DNA from: Burkholderia territorii
Lineage (GTDB): Bacteria > Pseudomonadota > Gammaproteobacteria > Burkholderiales > Burkholderiaceae
DNA: 64,000 bases
Direction: 5' to 3'
Assembly: GCF_902833055.1 (NCBI RefSeq)
Contig: NZ_CADFEJ010000002.1
Coordinates: 496,001 to 560,000, forward strand
In this document: piece after piece, positions 55,543-64,000 of the stretch
Layout of the letters: each line of letters opens with the position of its first letter
Position numbering within the stretch: position 1 is the stretch's first letter
Made by a program: the position numbers and the translations under genes
Notes under the pieces: model-generated
Databases searched by the model: none
Told to the model about the DNA's origin: nothing
The model's input: the letters and a program-made list of their open reading frames with translations, nothing else

Positions 55543-57354
55543 TCAGGCGAGCAGCTTCTCGACGAGCGCGCCGAGTTCGCGCAGGTGAACGGGCTTCGGC
55601 AGGAATTCGTCGAACACGCGCTGGTTCTCGCGCAGCGCTGCCGATTCGTATGCGCTGACACCGAGAATCGACGGAAACCTTCCGTCGTCGTCGGGTTGCG
55701 CGACCGTCCGGATGCGGCGCGCGACTTCGAAGCCGCTCAGGTCCGGCAGTTCGAGATCGAGCACGACGAGGTCGTAATGGGTGTCGCGGAAACGGGCGAC
55801 GCCCTCCTGCCCGGTGCCGCACAGATCGGCATCGAGGCCGAGCGCCGACAGCATCGCGCCGAGCGTTTCGCGTGCGTTGTCGTTGTCGTCCACCACGAGC
55901 GCACGGCGATTGCGATGCTCGGCGGCGGCCGGCCACGCGGGCGTGTCGCCGGTCGTTTCGGCGGCATCCGGCACCTCGGCCGGCAGCGTCACGACGAACT
56001 CGCTGCCTTCGCCGACGACGCTTCGCACGTCCACGTGGCCGCGCAGCGTCGTCACGATCTCGCGCACGACCGCGAGGCCCATCCCGATTCCGTCCACATG
56101 CAGGCCGACTGCATCGTTCGCGCGGTAGAACGGCTCGAAGATCTTCGGCAGATGTTGCTTTGCGATACCGGCGCCCGTATCCCGCACGGCGAGTTTCAGT
56201 TGCCGGCCGGCCGGTGCGTCGACGAGCATGACCGATACGTCGATCGATCCGTCGACGGTGTATTTCACCGAATTCTCGATCAGGTTCGACAGCACCTGAC
56301 GCAACAGCTTGCGATCGGAGCGGATCGCGAGGTCGCGCGGCTCGACGCGCTGCGCGACGACGATCCGCTTGGCCGCGATCTTCTCGCGCAGCGGATCGAG
56401 CACCTCGGCGAGCAGCGACGCCATGCCGACCGTTTCGGTTTCGGCGAGGCGCTTGGTCGAGCGCAGCTTGATGTAATCGGTCAGATCCTTGACCAGCGCT
56501 TCGAGCGACGACGCGGAATTCTGCAGCCGCCGGATCGTCTTCAGGTTCGCGTCGGACTGCGGCCGCGCGAGCAGGATCTCGATCGAACCGCAGATCGCCT
56601 GCAGCGGCGTGCGCAGTTCATGACTGACCATTCCGAGGAACGCATTCTTCGCCTCGATCATCTCGAATGCGCGATCGGATGCCTTGCGCTCCGCGTCGAG
56701 CGCCGCGTTCTGCCGCTCGAGCAGGTCGTCGCGCGTGCGCATCGTATAGAACAGCAGCAGGAACAGCGCGCACAGGATCACGCCGAGAATGATGCCGAGC
56801 GCCAGGATCGCGCGCTGTTTTTCCTTCAGCTGATGGAACGTGAAGTCGCGTTGCGCCATCTCGATCGCGCGGAAATAGTTCGCGAGGCCGTTGACCTTCG
56901 GCCAGTACGCGCCGACGTCGTCGAGCACGTGCGGGGCATTCTGCGGCGCGTCGCGCAGCAGCGGCACGTCGTGCTTCAGGCGTGCCATGAATGCGCCGAG
57001 CACCGCGATTTCGGCGCGCGCGCGCGGGATGCGCAGCCAGTATTCGGACACCTCCGACGGCCGCTGCAGGAACCCGAACGATACCGACAGGCTGTCGAGC
57101 TGCATCTGCACGTGATCGAAGTCGTCGTCCACGTGCGTCGAATAGAGGATCAACTGGCGCTCGAAGCGCGTGTAGGCGTTGCGGTATTGCGCGGCCGTCC
57201 AGAACACGCCTTCGCGCGGCCCTTCGAGCACGCCCTCGTTGACCGACGTCGCGAGCAGGTCCCACAGCAGGAATGCCCATGCGGCGAATCCCAGGATCCA
57301 CAACGATCCCAGGATGAGAATGATCTTTCTGTTCTTCCACCGCCCGCGCATCAT
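55543..57354 (-). CDS. Hybrid sensor histidine kinase/response regulator
   Basis: A 603-residue membrane kinase. Two transmembrane helices (about residues 12-37 and 183-206) bound a periplasmic sensor of about 145 residues that is helical and rich in Arg, Asp and Leu. The H-box is VSHELRTPLQAI, the N-box LSNLIENSVKYT, G1 DTGAGIAKQHLPKIFEPFYR and G2 GIGMGLAVVREI. The C-terminal receiver carries VDDNDN, phospho-Asp in LVVLDLELPDLSG and the Lys in LPKP. It is the last gene of a three-gene operon, nine bases after the SUOX-fold gene, and could signal to the BetR-type regulator encoded first. Confidence 0.92.
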   Translation of the reverse strand: MMRGRWKNRKIILILGSLWILGFAAWAFLLWDLLATSVNEGVLEGPREGVFWTAAQYRNAYTRFERQLILYSTHVDDDFDHVQMQLDSLSVSFGFLQRPSEVSEYWLRIPRARAEIAVLGAFMARLKHDVPLLRDAPQNAPHVLDDVGAYWPKVNGLANYFRAIEMAQRDFTFHQLKEKQRAILALGIILGVILCALFLLLFYTMRTRDDLLERQNAALDAERKASDRAFEMIEAKNAFLGMVSHELRTPLQAICGSIEILLARPQSDANLKTIRRLQNSASSLEALVKDLTDYIKLRSTKRLAETETVGMASLLAEVLDPLREKIAAKRIVVAQRVEPRDLAIRSDRKLLRQVLSNLIENSVKYTVDGSIDVSVMLVDAPAGRQLKLAVRDTGAGIAKQHLPKIFEPFYRANDAVGLHVDGIGMGLAVVREIVTTLRGHVDVRSVVGEGSEFVVTLPAEVPDAAETTGDTPAWPAAAEHRNRRALVVDDNDNARETLGAMLSALGLDADLCGTGQEGVARFRDTHYDLVVLDLELPDLSGFEVARRIRTVAQPDDDGRFPSILGVSAYESAALRENQRVFDEFLPKPVHLRELGALVEKLLA

Positions 57355-57363
57355 GTCGCGCGC

Positions 57364-57864
57364 TTACTTCACGGTCAGGCCGATGATCTGCCATGCGAAC
57401 TTGGCTTCGCCGAGCGGCGTCTTCAGCTCGTCGGGATACTGGTCGCGCGGATACATGATCCACAGCGGGCCGTAGTTGTCGTTGCCGAGCACCTTGCCGT
57501 TCATCGTGCGCGCGAGGATCACGCCGTACTTGTCGGCATCCGACACGGGGATGGTGAACGTGTATTCGTCGATGCAGCGGAACTCGATCTGCGTGCCGTG
57601 CGCGTCGACGGCCTTCAGCACGTCGGACAGGCGCGGGCCGGTGAAGGTCGACTTCGGCGTCCAGCTCGTCGACGTGACGATCGTGTGCTGCGGCAGCGCC
57701 ATCAGCGCCTGCTCGGTAAAGACGAACGTCGTCTTGCCGGGCTGGTTGCTGCGGCCGATCTTGCCGTCGACGGTGAACGTGAACGACGCGGCCCAGCTCG
57801 CGGCGGCCATGCCGAGCAGGCCGGCCATGACCAGGCTCTTGATCCAGATGGTCGAAATTCGCAT
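57364..57864 (-). CDS. Secreted SUOX-fold (molybdopterin-binding-like) protein
   Basis: A 166-residue protein with a signal peptide ending near SWA-AS. The remainder matches the oxidoreductase molybdopterin-binding fold of sulfite oxidase and YedY in a stand-alone short form: TFTGPRLSDVLKAVDAHG, FRCIDEYTFTIPVSDADKYGVILA and GPLWIMYPRDQYPDEL. One Cys lies at the position where SUOX proteins have the molybdenum-ligand Cys, but the cofactor ligand set is incomplete, so cofactor binding is uncertain. It sits between the BetR-receiver regulator and the hybrid kinase and may be a periplasmic sensor partner. Confidence 0.82.
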   Translation of the reverse strand: MRISTIWIKSLVMAGLLGMAAASWAASFTFTVDGKIGRSNQPGKTTFVFTEQALMALPQHTIVTSTSWTPKSTFTGPRLSDVLKAVDAHGTQIEFRCIDEYTFTIPVSDADKYGVILARTMNGKVLGNDNYGPLWIMYPRDQYPDELKTPLGEAKFAWQIIGLTVK

Positions 57865-57897
57865 GTGCTTCCCCTTGGTCGTGTTCGTGTGGTGGTC

Positions 57898-58776
57898 TCA
57901 GCTCGCGGCGGCGGCATTGGCGGCCGGCAGCGCGATCTTCAGTTCGCGCGCGACTTCGGCGAACAGAATCGGCAGGCGCACCGGCTTTTCCTCGCAGCGC
58001 GCGTTGTAGTGCGACACGATGTGCGCGATCTCATCCTCGCTCGCTTCGCCGGTGGAGATCTTGCCGGTCAGCAGGAAGATCGGCGCGCCGCCGTTCTCGC
58101 TCGAGCGGATGCCGCGCACGAGCTCGGCGGCGGTCTGGTCGCCGAGCATCCAGTCGAGGATGTAGCCGTCGAAATCCTCGACTTCCAGCGCCTTGCGGAA
58201 CGACGCGCCGTCATGGTATGGAATCGCGTTCACGCCTTTTTCGATGAAGTATTCGCACACGGTTTCGGCGACGTCCCGAGAATCGTCGACCACCGCGATC
58301 CGCGCCGCGTATACGGTCGGCTGGCTCGAGCGCAGTTCGATGACGTCGACCGGATAGAGGCGGCCTTCGCGCGCGTCGCGGCGTTCGGTGACGATCCATT
58401 CGCCCTGCCACTGCAGCGCGACGAAGTCCGTTTCGATCTGGCTGCTGGCCTTCGCCGAGATCGCCGCGCGGCAGCGGAAGCGGCGTGATTCGATCACGAG
58501 CGTCGCGTCGATCATCTCGGCGGCGGCCGGCTGCGTGCCCTTGTCGTCGAGCAGGATCGCGGGCGGCACGCCGAAGTGCGTCGCGATGTCCTGCAACTGC
58601 GACAGGTTCCACGGGATCAGGCCTTTCATCTTGCGCGTGACGACCGAGAAACTGAGACCGAGCACGTTCGCGATGGTCGTGTTGTGACTGCGCGGCGGAA
58701 TACCGTTGCGCGTCAGCAGATCGCGCACCTTCGTTGCGGTAATAAGATCGGCATTGGCCTGCTCGCTATTGGGCAT
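57898..58776 (-). CDS. BetR-type HTH fused to a receiver domain
   Basis: A 292-residue protein. Residues 10-80 form a helix-turn-helix of the BetR group (KVRDLLTRNGIPPRSHNTTIANVLGLSFSVVTRKMKG, in parts). The middle is a linker of about 75 residues. Residues 160-280 are a receiver: VVDDSRD, phospho-Asp in YILDWMLGD and the FLLTGK switch Thr/Lys. Receiver at the C-terminus is the reverse of most response regulators. It begins the operon with the SUOX-fold protein and hybrid kinase, and is the obvious phosphotransfer target of the kinase. Confidence 0.85.
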   Translation of the reverse strand: MPNSEQANADLITATKVRDLLTRNGIPPRSHNTTIANVLGLSFSVVTRKMKGLIPWNLSQLQDIATHFGVPPAILLDDKGTQPAAAEMIDATLVIESRRFRCRAAISAKASSQIETDFVALQWQGEWIVTERRDAREGRLYPVDVIELRSSQPTVYAARIAVVDDSRDVAETVCEYFIEKGVNAIPYHDGASFRKALEVEDFDGYILDWMLGDQTAAELVRGIRSSENGGAPIFLLTGKISTGEASEDEIAHIVSHYNARCEEKPVRLPILFAEVARELKIALPAANAAAAS

Positions 58777-59131
58777 CTCGACGGGGTCTCCTGGTTTTAG
58801 CGACGAAGAGCATATTCAAAAGTGACGCGATGCGCAAACTTGGAAATCGCGAATCACCTTGACATGCCATTTTTCTCCATTATTATTGCTCACCACGTCA
58901 CTATTGTTTGCTGCGTCAGGTTTGGAGGCGGGTGTCGACAGCGCTCGGCCCGGCGAAAAGCGGCAGCCAGCACGTGACGGAACGATTCAAAGAGAGAGCC
59001 TGAGAGAGCCTTGGACTGCGTGTCGGCGTGGGTGAATTGTATTCGCCTCGCCGCGCGCAAGCCGGGTACGCGCTCGCGGGGCGGGATAGCGCGAAGCAGT
59101 GCGGCGCAAATAAAACGTGGGGAAAGTAAAA
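58777..59131. other. Divergent promoter region between the BetR-receiver gene and the Sel1 lipoprotein
   Basis: About 355 bases. AT-richer at 58840-58920, with no gene and no clear terminator. It should carry both promoters. Confidence 0.4.
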
Positions 59132-59719
59132 ATGATTCGCCGTTTACTGGCGCCGGGGCTGCTGTTGTTGCTGGCCGCGTGCGCGCAGGATCCGTCCGTC
59201 ACCGGCAACACGGTACGGATCTGCGATGAAACCGGGTGTTCCGATCGCCCTAAAGATCAGGTCTCCTATCAAAAAAGGGAAGATGCCGACGATCGCGAGG
59301 ATCCGCGCATCGTTGCGCTGAAGCAAACCGCGAAGACCCAGCCGAAGGCCGCCTACGACCTCGGCCTGCGGTATTTCCGCGGCGACGGCGTGCGGCAGGA
59401 CAGCTACCAGGCACTCAAGTGGATGCGCGACGCCGCCGAGCGCGGCGACCTGAACGCGCAGAAGGCGCTCGGCAGTTTCTACCTGTTCGGCCTCGAGGAG
59501 ATGGGCTCCGATCCGCGCGAGGCGGACAAGTGGCTGTCGATCGCCGCGAGCCGCGGCGACAAGGAATCGAAAAAGCTGCTGGAGCTCGCCCGCAAGGCGA
59601 AGAAAGAAGACGAAGAAGACTGGAAATGGCGCACGCAATGGCGTGACGTCTATTACGGCTACTGGTACTCGGGCTACCCGTACTACGGCGTCTGGCAACA
59701 GACGTACTGGTACTACTGA
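59132..59719 (+). CDS. Sel1-repeat lipoprotein with an aromatic tail
   Basis: A 195-residue protein from the ATG at 59132 with GGGGAAAG upstream. Lipobox LLAAC near residue 17. Two Sel1-like repeats (AAYDLGLRYFRGDGVRQDSYQALKWMRDAAERGD, in parts, and ALGSFYLFGLEEMGSDPREADKWLSIAAS) follow. The C-terminus is striking: it ends in a Tyr/Trp-rich run (YYGYWYSGYPYYG then QQTYWYY). Sel1 repeats usually mediate protein-protein contacts at the envelope. The next gene encodes a second lipoprotein, 120 bases on. Confidence 0.82.
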   Translation: MIRRLLAPGLLLLLAACAQDPSVTGNTVRICDETGCSDRPKDQVSYQKREDADDREDPRIVALKQTAKTQPKAAYDLGLRYFRGDGVRQDSYQALKWMRDAAERGDLNAQKALGSFYLFGLEEMGSDPREADKWLSIAASRGDKESKKLLELARKAKKEDEEDWKWRTQWRDVYYGYWYSGYPYYGVWQQTYWYY

Positions 59720-59839
59720 CCGGACCGAAAGCAACGGGGGCAGCCGCGGGGAGACCACCATCGCGCGCCACGCCGGGGGGCTTATCGAAGTTCGCACGAA
59801 CACATAAGCCGAACAACGACTCTATCGATCGACAACGAC

Positions 59840-60667
59840 ATGAAGACCATCCTTTCCCAACGTCTCACTCAAGGTGCGCTGGTTGCAGCGCTTTGCGCGT
59901 CCGTTGCCGGCTGCGGCGGCATGGTGACGCCCGGCGGCCAGAACGCCGGCGTCACGGGCGCAGCGGCGGGCGGCACGAGCGCCGGCGCGGATTCGCAACT
60001 GCAGCGCTGCACGTCGCCGCTCGGCACGATCGCGGTCGACGACGGCCGCAACGCCGACTGGTGGGGCCCGTTCGGCAGCGCGACCAAGGTGACGAGCATC
60101 GACCCGCTGCTGCGCCTGGCCGTGCAGCAATCGAACTGCTTCGTGATCACGTCGATCGGCAACCAGAAGAGCGACGCGCGCCTGTCGCGCATCACGCAGC
60201 TGCAGCGCAACTCGGGCGAATACCGTGCGGGTTCCAAGCAGCAGAAGGGCCAGCGCGTCGCGGCCGATTACTACATGGAGCCGCAGATCGTGATCAACGA
60301 TTCGCCGATCGGCGGTATCGGCAGCATGATCGGCGGGCTGATCGGCAACAGCGCGGTCGCGGCGGTGGCAGGCCATCTGCAGACGAAGGCCTCGGTCGTG
60401 ACGCTGACGCTGTTCGACGTGCGCTCGGCCGTGCAGATCGCGGCAGCGGAAGGCAGCTCGACGGCGACCAACTACGGCGCGGCGCTGGGCGGCCTGGGCG
60501 GCGGTGTGGGCGGCGGTCTCGCCGGCTTCTCGACGACGCCGGAAGGCAAGGCGACCGTCGTCGCGTTCATCGACGCGTGGAACAAGATGGTTGTCGCGCT
60601 GCGCAGCTACAAGGCGCAAGATGTCAAGGGCGGCCTCGGCCGCGGCGGTCAGTTGCAGGTCAACTGA
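59840..60667 (+). CDS. CsgG/LpoB-like lipoprotein
   Basis: A 275-residue protein with lipobox VAGC near residue 25 and a Gly/Ala-rich linker. The body resembles curli-assembly CsgG-family or penicillin-binding-protein-activator LpoB-like domains: LLRLAVQQSNCFVITSIGNQ, ADYYMEPQIVINDS and VVTLTLFDVRSAVQIAAAEGSS. Gly-rich stretches (GGLGGGVGGGLAG) could insert in membranes. Without a curli operon nearby, the family tag is only descriptive. Probably co-transcribed with the Sel1 lipoprotein. Confidence 0.8.
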   Translation: MKTILSQRLTQGALVAALCASVAGCGGMVTPGGQNAGVTGAAAGGTSAGADSQLQRCTSPLGTIAVDDGRNADWWGPFGSATKVTSIDPLLRLAVQQSNCFVITSIGNQKSDARLSRITQLQRNSGEYRAGSKQQKGQRVAADYYMEPQIVINDSPIGGIGSMIGGLIGNSAVAAVAGHLQTKASVVTLTLFDVRSAVQIAAAEGSSTATNYGAALGGLGGGVGGGLAGFSTTPEGKATVVAFIDAWNKMVVALRSYKAQDVKGGLGRGGQLQVN

Positions 60668-60674
60668 CGTCCCG

Positions 60675-60698
60675 GGCCGGCGCTGCATGCCGCCGGCC
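60675..60698 (+). terminator. Probable terminator after the CsgG-like gene
   Basis: GGCCGGCG (60675-60682) pairs perfectly with CGCCGGCC (60691-60698) around an 8-base loop, eight bases past the stop; only a short TTT follows. Confidence 0.55.
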
Positions 60699-60921
60699 GG
60701 TTTGCGATTCACGGCCGGGTGCGCGTGGGACGTCGTGCGCGCGTATGGTCTCGTTGCCGTGACGCTCGCGGCAAGCGCGCCCGGTTGCGCTGCGCTCACG
60801 TGAGCACAGCGCCCGGCCGGCGCGAAGCGGCCGTCCAGTGGAAATCGGCAAGAGGCGTCACACCGGCCGAGGCGGCGCCCGCTTCACGCCTGCCTCGCCG
60901 GCGTCTGCCGCACGGGCGAGT

Positions 60922-61938
60922 TCAACCTTCCCGAAAAATCCCGCTGTACGCGCTCAACGCCGGCACCCCGCCCAGGTGCGCATACAGCACCTTCGACCCC
61001 GGCTCGAATTCGCCGCGCCGCACCTTGTCGATCATTCCGTGCATCGATTTTCCTTCGTAGACGGGATCCGTCAGTACACCTTCCAGTCGCGCGCACAGAC
61101 GAATCGCCTCCAGCGTGCCATCGTTCGGCAGTCCGTATTCCGGCCCGGCATAGCGCGTGTCGAGCACCACGTCCTTCTCGTCGATATCGCGTCCCAGCCC
61201 GACCAGCTCGGCCGTGTGCCGGGCGATGCGCGTGATCTGTTCATGCGTGCGCTCCGGCGTTGCCGACGCGTCGATGCCGATCACGCGGTCCGCGCGTCCG
61301 TCGGCCGCGAAGCCGACGACCATTCCCGCCTGCGTGCTGCCCGTGACCGAGCAGACCACGATGTAGTCGAACTTGAAGCCGAGTTGCGCTTCCTGCTCGC
61401 GCACTTCTTCCGCGAACCCGACGAACCCGACCCCGCCGAGCGGATGCTCGGAACACCCGGCAGGAATCGGATACGGCTTGCCGCCTGCCTGCCGCACGCT
61501 CTCCATTGCTTCTTCCCAACTGCGGCGAATGCCGATGTCGAAGCCGTCCGCGACGAGCCGCACGTCGGCGCCCATCATCCGTGACAGCTGGATGTTCCCG
61601 ACGCGGTCGTACACCGGATCCTCGTAGTTGACCCAGTGCTCCTGCACGAGCACGCACTTCATCCCGAGATGCGCGGCGACGGCCGCGACCTGGCGGGTCT
61701 GGTTCGACTGCACGCCGCCAATCGATACGAGCGTGTCGGCACCTTGCGCAAGCGCGTCGGGGACGAGGTATTCGAGCTTGCGCGTCTTGTTGCCGCCGAA
61801 CGCGAGGCCGCTGTTGCAGTCCTCGCGCTTCGCATACAGCTCGACCTTGCCGCCGAGGTGCGCGCTCAGACGCTTGAGCGGCTGGATCGGGGTCGGGCCG
61901 AACGTGAGCGGATAACGGGGGAAACGTTGCATGTTCAT
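60922..61938 (-). CDS. acdS: 1-aminocyclopropane-1-carboxylate deaminase
   Basis: A 338-residue PLP enzyme, exactly the usual AcdS length. It converts the plant ethylene precursor ACC to 2-oxobutanoate and ammonia. The Schiff-base Lys is at residue 51 in [12 protein letters not shown]. Active-site strings distinguishing true ACC deaminases from D-cysteine desulfhydrases are intact: [14 protein letters not shown] (Tyr-Glu) and YAHLGG (Leu). It is divergent from an Lrp-family gene matching AcdR; two inverted repeats lie between them. Confidence 0.95.
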   Translation of the reverse strand: MNMQRFPRYPLTFGPTPIQPLKRLSAHLGGKVELYAKREDCNSGLAFGGNKTRKLEYLVPDALAQGADTLVSIGGVQSNQTRQVAAVAAHLGMKCVLVQEHWVNYEDPVYDRVGNIQLSRMMGADVRLVADGFDIGIRRSWEEAMESVRQAGGKPYPIPAGCSEHPLGGVGFVGFAEEVREQEAQLGFKFDYIVVCSVTGSTQAGMVVGFAADGRADRVIGIDASATPERTHEQITRIARHTAELVGLGRDIDEKDVVLDTRYAGPEYGLPNDGTLEAIRLCARLEGVLTDPVYEGKSMHGMIDKVRRGEFEPGSKVLYAHLGGVPALSAYSGIFREG

Positions 61939-62050
61939 CGGCAAGCTCCGAAAGGCGATGGGGGATTCGAAACGGTCGGGTGCGGCAGTCGTGCCGCGTC
62001 CCGCTGGAAAAATGATAGGCACGACCGCGCGAAATGAGCTTGCGAAATAA

Positions 62051-62096
62051 ATAACGAAGACCTACGTTATCGATGATATCCCGATCAAATCGATAA
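62051..62096. promoter_or_regulatory. Two overlapping-type inverted repeats between acdS and acdR
   Basis: ATAACG (62051-62056) pairs with CGTTAT (62065-62070), and TTATCGAT (62067-62074) pairs with ATCGATAA (62089-62096). These AT-rich dyads fill the divergent promoter and are candidates for AcdR (Lrp-type) binding sites. Confidence 0.6.
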
Positions 62097-62126
62097 TTTC
62101 GGTTCGCAAAAGGCGCAGGTGACGCA

Positions 62127-62627
62127 ATGAAATTAGATCGCGACAAGGCAGTGCCTGCCGACGCAGCGCCGGTGCTGGACCGCATCGATCGCGCGATCCT
62201 GCGGCAGTTGCAGCAGGACGCGTCGATCTCGAACGTGCGCCTCGCCGCGAAGGTGAAGCTCAGCGCGCCGGCGTGCCTGCGGCGCGTCGAACGGTTGAAG
62301 GAGACTGGACTGATTCGCGGCATCGTCGCGCTGCTCGACCCGAGGCCGCTCGGTGCCGGGATGCTGGTCGTGATCGGCTTCGTGCTCGATCGTTCGACGC
62401 CGGAGGCGTTCGCCGAATTCGAGAAGGCCGCGCGGAAGGTGTCCGGGTGTGTCGAATGTCACGTGGTGACCGGCGAGTTCGACTACTTCATGCTGGTCCG
62501 CACGCGCGACAACGAGAGCTTCAACCGCTTGCATGCGGAACAGCTGCTGTACCTGCCCGGCGTGCGGCAGGTGCGCTCGTTCATGGTGCTCAAGGAGATT
62601 CTGTCGACGCATGCGCTGCCGGTGTAG
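62127..62627 (+). CDS. acdR: Lrp/AsnC-family regulator of ACC deaminase
   Basis: A 166-residue regulator. HTH at residues 20-65 (LRQLQQDASISNVRLAAKVKLSAPACLRRVE, in parts), RAM domain after it (VECHVVTGEFDYFMLVRTRDNESFNRL). A short N-terminal extension precedes the HTH. Divergence from acdS with a 190-base gap, and family precedent for AcdR activating acdS in the presence of ACC, support the assignment. Confidence 0.9.
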   Translation: MKLDRDKAVPADAAPVLDRIDRAILRQLQQDASISNVRLAAKVKLSAPACLRRVERLKETGLIRGIVALLDPRPLGAGMLVVIGFVLDRSTPEAFAEFEKAARKVSGCVECHVVTGEFDYFMLVRTRDNESFNRLHAEQLLYLPGVRQVRSFMVLKEILSTHALPV

Positions 62628-62911
62628 CGCATCGCAACGTCGCCGGGCGCGCCGGCTGCGTTGACGGCGTGCGGGGCGACTGAAGAAGCGCGCGCCACTC
62701 CGCATGGCCGCGCGTCGTGAAGAAAGCGATCGAATGCCGCGCCCGGCGGCAGCCACGGTGCCGCGCCCGTCCGCCGCCGCCGCGTCGCCGCGCGTGACGC
62801 TTGCGTCGTCACGACGCGGCGCGGCGGGATCGCGTATGCTCGTTCCGTCAGCGGCAACGGCGGCTGCCGTGGCCGGATCAATCGTGTGACGACCGATCAA
62901 CGAGCGAGGGC

Positions 62912-64000
62912 ATGATGGCTAGACAGACGATGGCGGAATACCTGGCGAAGACGCTGGCGGCAGCGGGCATCGAGCGCATCTGGGGCGTGACGGGCGACAG
63001 TCTGAACGGGCTGTCGTTCAGCCTGAGCCAGATCGGCTCGATCCGCTGGATGCATACGCGGCACGAGGAGAGCGCGGCGTTCGCCGCCGGCGCGGATGCC
63101 GCATCGACCGGGCGGCTCGCGGTCTGCGCGGGCAGCTGCGGCCCCGGCAACCTGCACCTGATCAACGGCCTTTACGACTGTCACCGCAATCACCAGCCGG
63201 TGCTCGCGATCGCCGCGCACATTCCATCGACCGAGATCGGCCTCGGCTACTTCCAGGAAACCCACCCGCAGGAACTGTTTCGCGAGTGCAGTCACTTCGC
63301 GGAACTCGTGACGAACGCATCGCAGTTTCCGCGCGTGCTTGCGCGCGCGATGCGCACCGCGATCGAGGAACGCGGCGTCGCGGTGATCGTGCTGCCGGGC
63401 GACATCGCGCTCGGCGACGGCCCGGAGGAAGCACCCGCGTGGAGCGAATCGGCGCCGCCGTCGATCCTGCCGGCCGACGCCGATCTCGACCGGCTCGCGG
63501 CGCTGCTCAACGGCTCCGACGCGGTCACGCTGCTGTGCGGCAGCGGCACGCAGGGCGCGCACGACGAGGTGGTCGCGCTGGCCGACACGCTCGGCGCGCC
63601 GGTCGTGCATGCGCTGCGCGGCAAGCAGTTCGTCGAATGGGACAACCCGTTCGACGTCGGTATGACGGGTTTGATCGGCTTCAGCTCGGGCTATCACGCG
63701 ATGGAATCGTGCGACACGCTGCTGATGCTCGGCACGGACTTCCCGTACCGGCCGTTCTATCCGGCGCATGCGAAGATCGTGCAGATCGACTGGAAAGGCT
63801 CGCAGCTCGGCCATCGCGCGCCGCTCGCGCTCGGGCTTGTCGGCACCGTGAAGGAAACGATCGCGGCGCTGTTGCCGCGCCTCACGCGCAAGACCCAGCG
63901 GCGCTTCCTCGAGAACGCGCTGAAGCACTATGCGGCCGCGCGCAAGGGTCTCGACGATCTCGCGGTGGCCGAGCCGCCGGGGCGTGCGATTCATCCGCAA
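62912..64000 (+). CDS. poxB: PoxB-type ThDP-dependent oxidase/dehydrogenase, truncated at window edge
   Basis: The frame runs from ATG at 62912 (or the next codon, 62915) to the edge, 363 codons seen. [57 protein letters not shown] (the Glu at RHEE is the ThDP-activating residue) and [19 protein letters not shown] match pyruvate:quinone oxidoreductase PoxB and related ThDP enzymes. The middle FAD/ROSSMANN-like domain includes [30 protein letters not shown]. The C-terminal ThDP-binding domain lies outside the window. Confidence 0.88.
   Translation, partial: MMARQTMAEYLAKTLAAAGIERIWGVTGDSLNGLSFSLSQIGSIRWMHTRHEESAAFAAGADAASTGRLAVCAGSCGPGNLHLINGLYDCHRNHQPVLAIAAHIPSTEIGLGYFQETHPQELFRECSHFAELVTNASQFPRVLARAMRTAIEERGVAVIVLPGDIALGDGPEEAPAWSESAPPSILPADADLDRLAALLNGSDAVTLLCGSGTQGAHDEVVALADTLGAPVVHALRGKQFVEWDNPFDVGMTGLIGFSSGYHAMESCDTLLMLGTDFPYRPFYPAHAKIVQIDWKGSQLGHRAPLALGLVGTVKETIAALLPRLTRKTQRRFLENALKHYAAARKGLDDLAVAEPPGRAIHPQ

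Noticed and set aside
55585..58488. 967-codon plus-strand open frame opposite the kinase operon
   Set aside because: It is antisense to three well-supported genes and has the same low-complexity Arg/Ala/Glu composition.
1..64000. CRISPR arrays, rRNA, tRNA genes or insertion sequences
   Set aside because: No regularly spaced short repeats, rRNA-like or cloverleaf sequence, or transposase-like protein was found. The only tandem repeats are the adhesin stalk and the short CTGC tract.

Overview
The window is high-GC, densely coded DNA with codon-position GC bias and gene content typical of Burkholderia. The best clues point to the Burkholderia cepacia complex and probably its second chromosome. 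They are a pair of LecB/PA-IIL-type lectin genes (bclA, bclB), an ACC deaminase with its Lrp-type regulator (acdS/acdR), a very large trimeric autotransporter adhesin, and many small regulator/enzyme pairs. The replicon assignment is inferred from memory of related genomes; no search was run.

Layout. 1-5.9 kb: a truncated histidine-acid-phosphatase lipoprotein, a HAD-like protein, a type II NADH dehydrogenase divergent from a LysR regulator (a closely similar operator-like sequence also lies upstream of the HAD gene), and an AraC regulator. 6-14.2 kb: NmrA-like oxidoreductase, BenE transporter, fatty acid desaturase, PhnD-like protein, a zinc-ribbon protein coupled to the DEAD-box helicase DbpA, and a malate:quinone oxidoreductase with a signal peptide. 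14.7-21.1 kb: small lipoprotein, Lrp regulator divergent from an acetylpolyamine-deacetylase-like enzyme, lectins bclB and bclA, a frameshifted gene with a tetranucleotide repeat, an Lgt-like/TlpA fusion and a hypothetical protein. 21.3-28.8 kb: methyltransferase, GNAT enzyme divergent from a MocR regulator, aldo/keto reductase divergent from a LysR regulator, an ArsR/PLP-decarboxylase pair and a cupin.

29-39.7 kb is an accessory surface locus. A 1863-residue trimeric autotransporter with about 3.5 kb of 129-bp repeats is flanked on both sides by small H-NS-family genes, and is followed by an OmpR-type two-component pair and an SDR. 40-46.3 kb is a chaperone-usher fimbrial operon (major pilin, chaperone, usher, two-domain tip adhesin, second pilin) with a hairpin just after the pilin gene. 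Both loci are relatively AT-rich at their edges.

46.8-64 kb returns to mixed chromosomal content: SDR, SurE, AzlCD exporter divergent from an Lrp regulator, a HigBA-like toxin-antitoxin pair with a palindrome at the toxin start, a PASTA-like secreted protein, DUF2322, flavin reductase, thioredoxin-like and YjbQ proteins. An unusual three-gene signalling operon follows (BetR-type HTH fused to a receiver, a secreted SUOX-fold protein, and a hybrid histidine kinase). Then come two lipoproteins (Sel1 type and CsgG/LpoB-like), acdS/acdR and the start of a PoxB-type enzyme cut by the window edge.

The most promising unstudied unit is the BetR-receiver/SUOX-fold/hybrid-kinase operon at 55.5-58.8 kb. 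Next are the H-NS-bracketed adhesin locus and the shared operator linking the HAD, ndh and lysR promoters.
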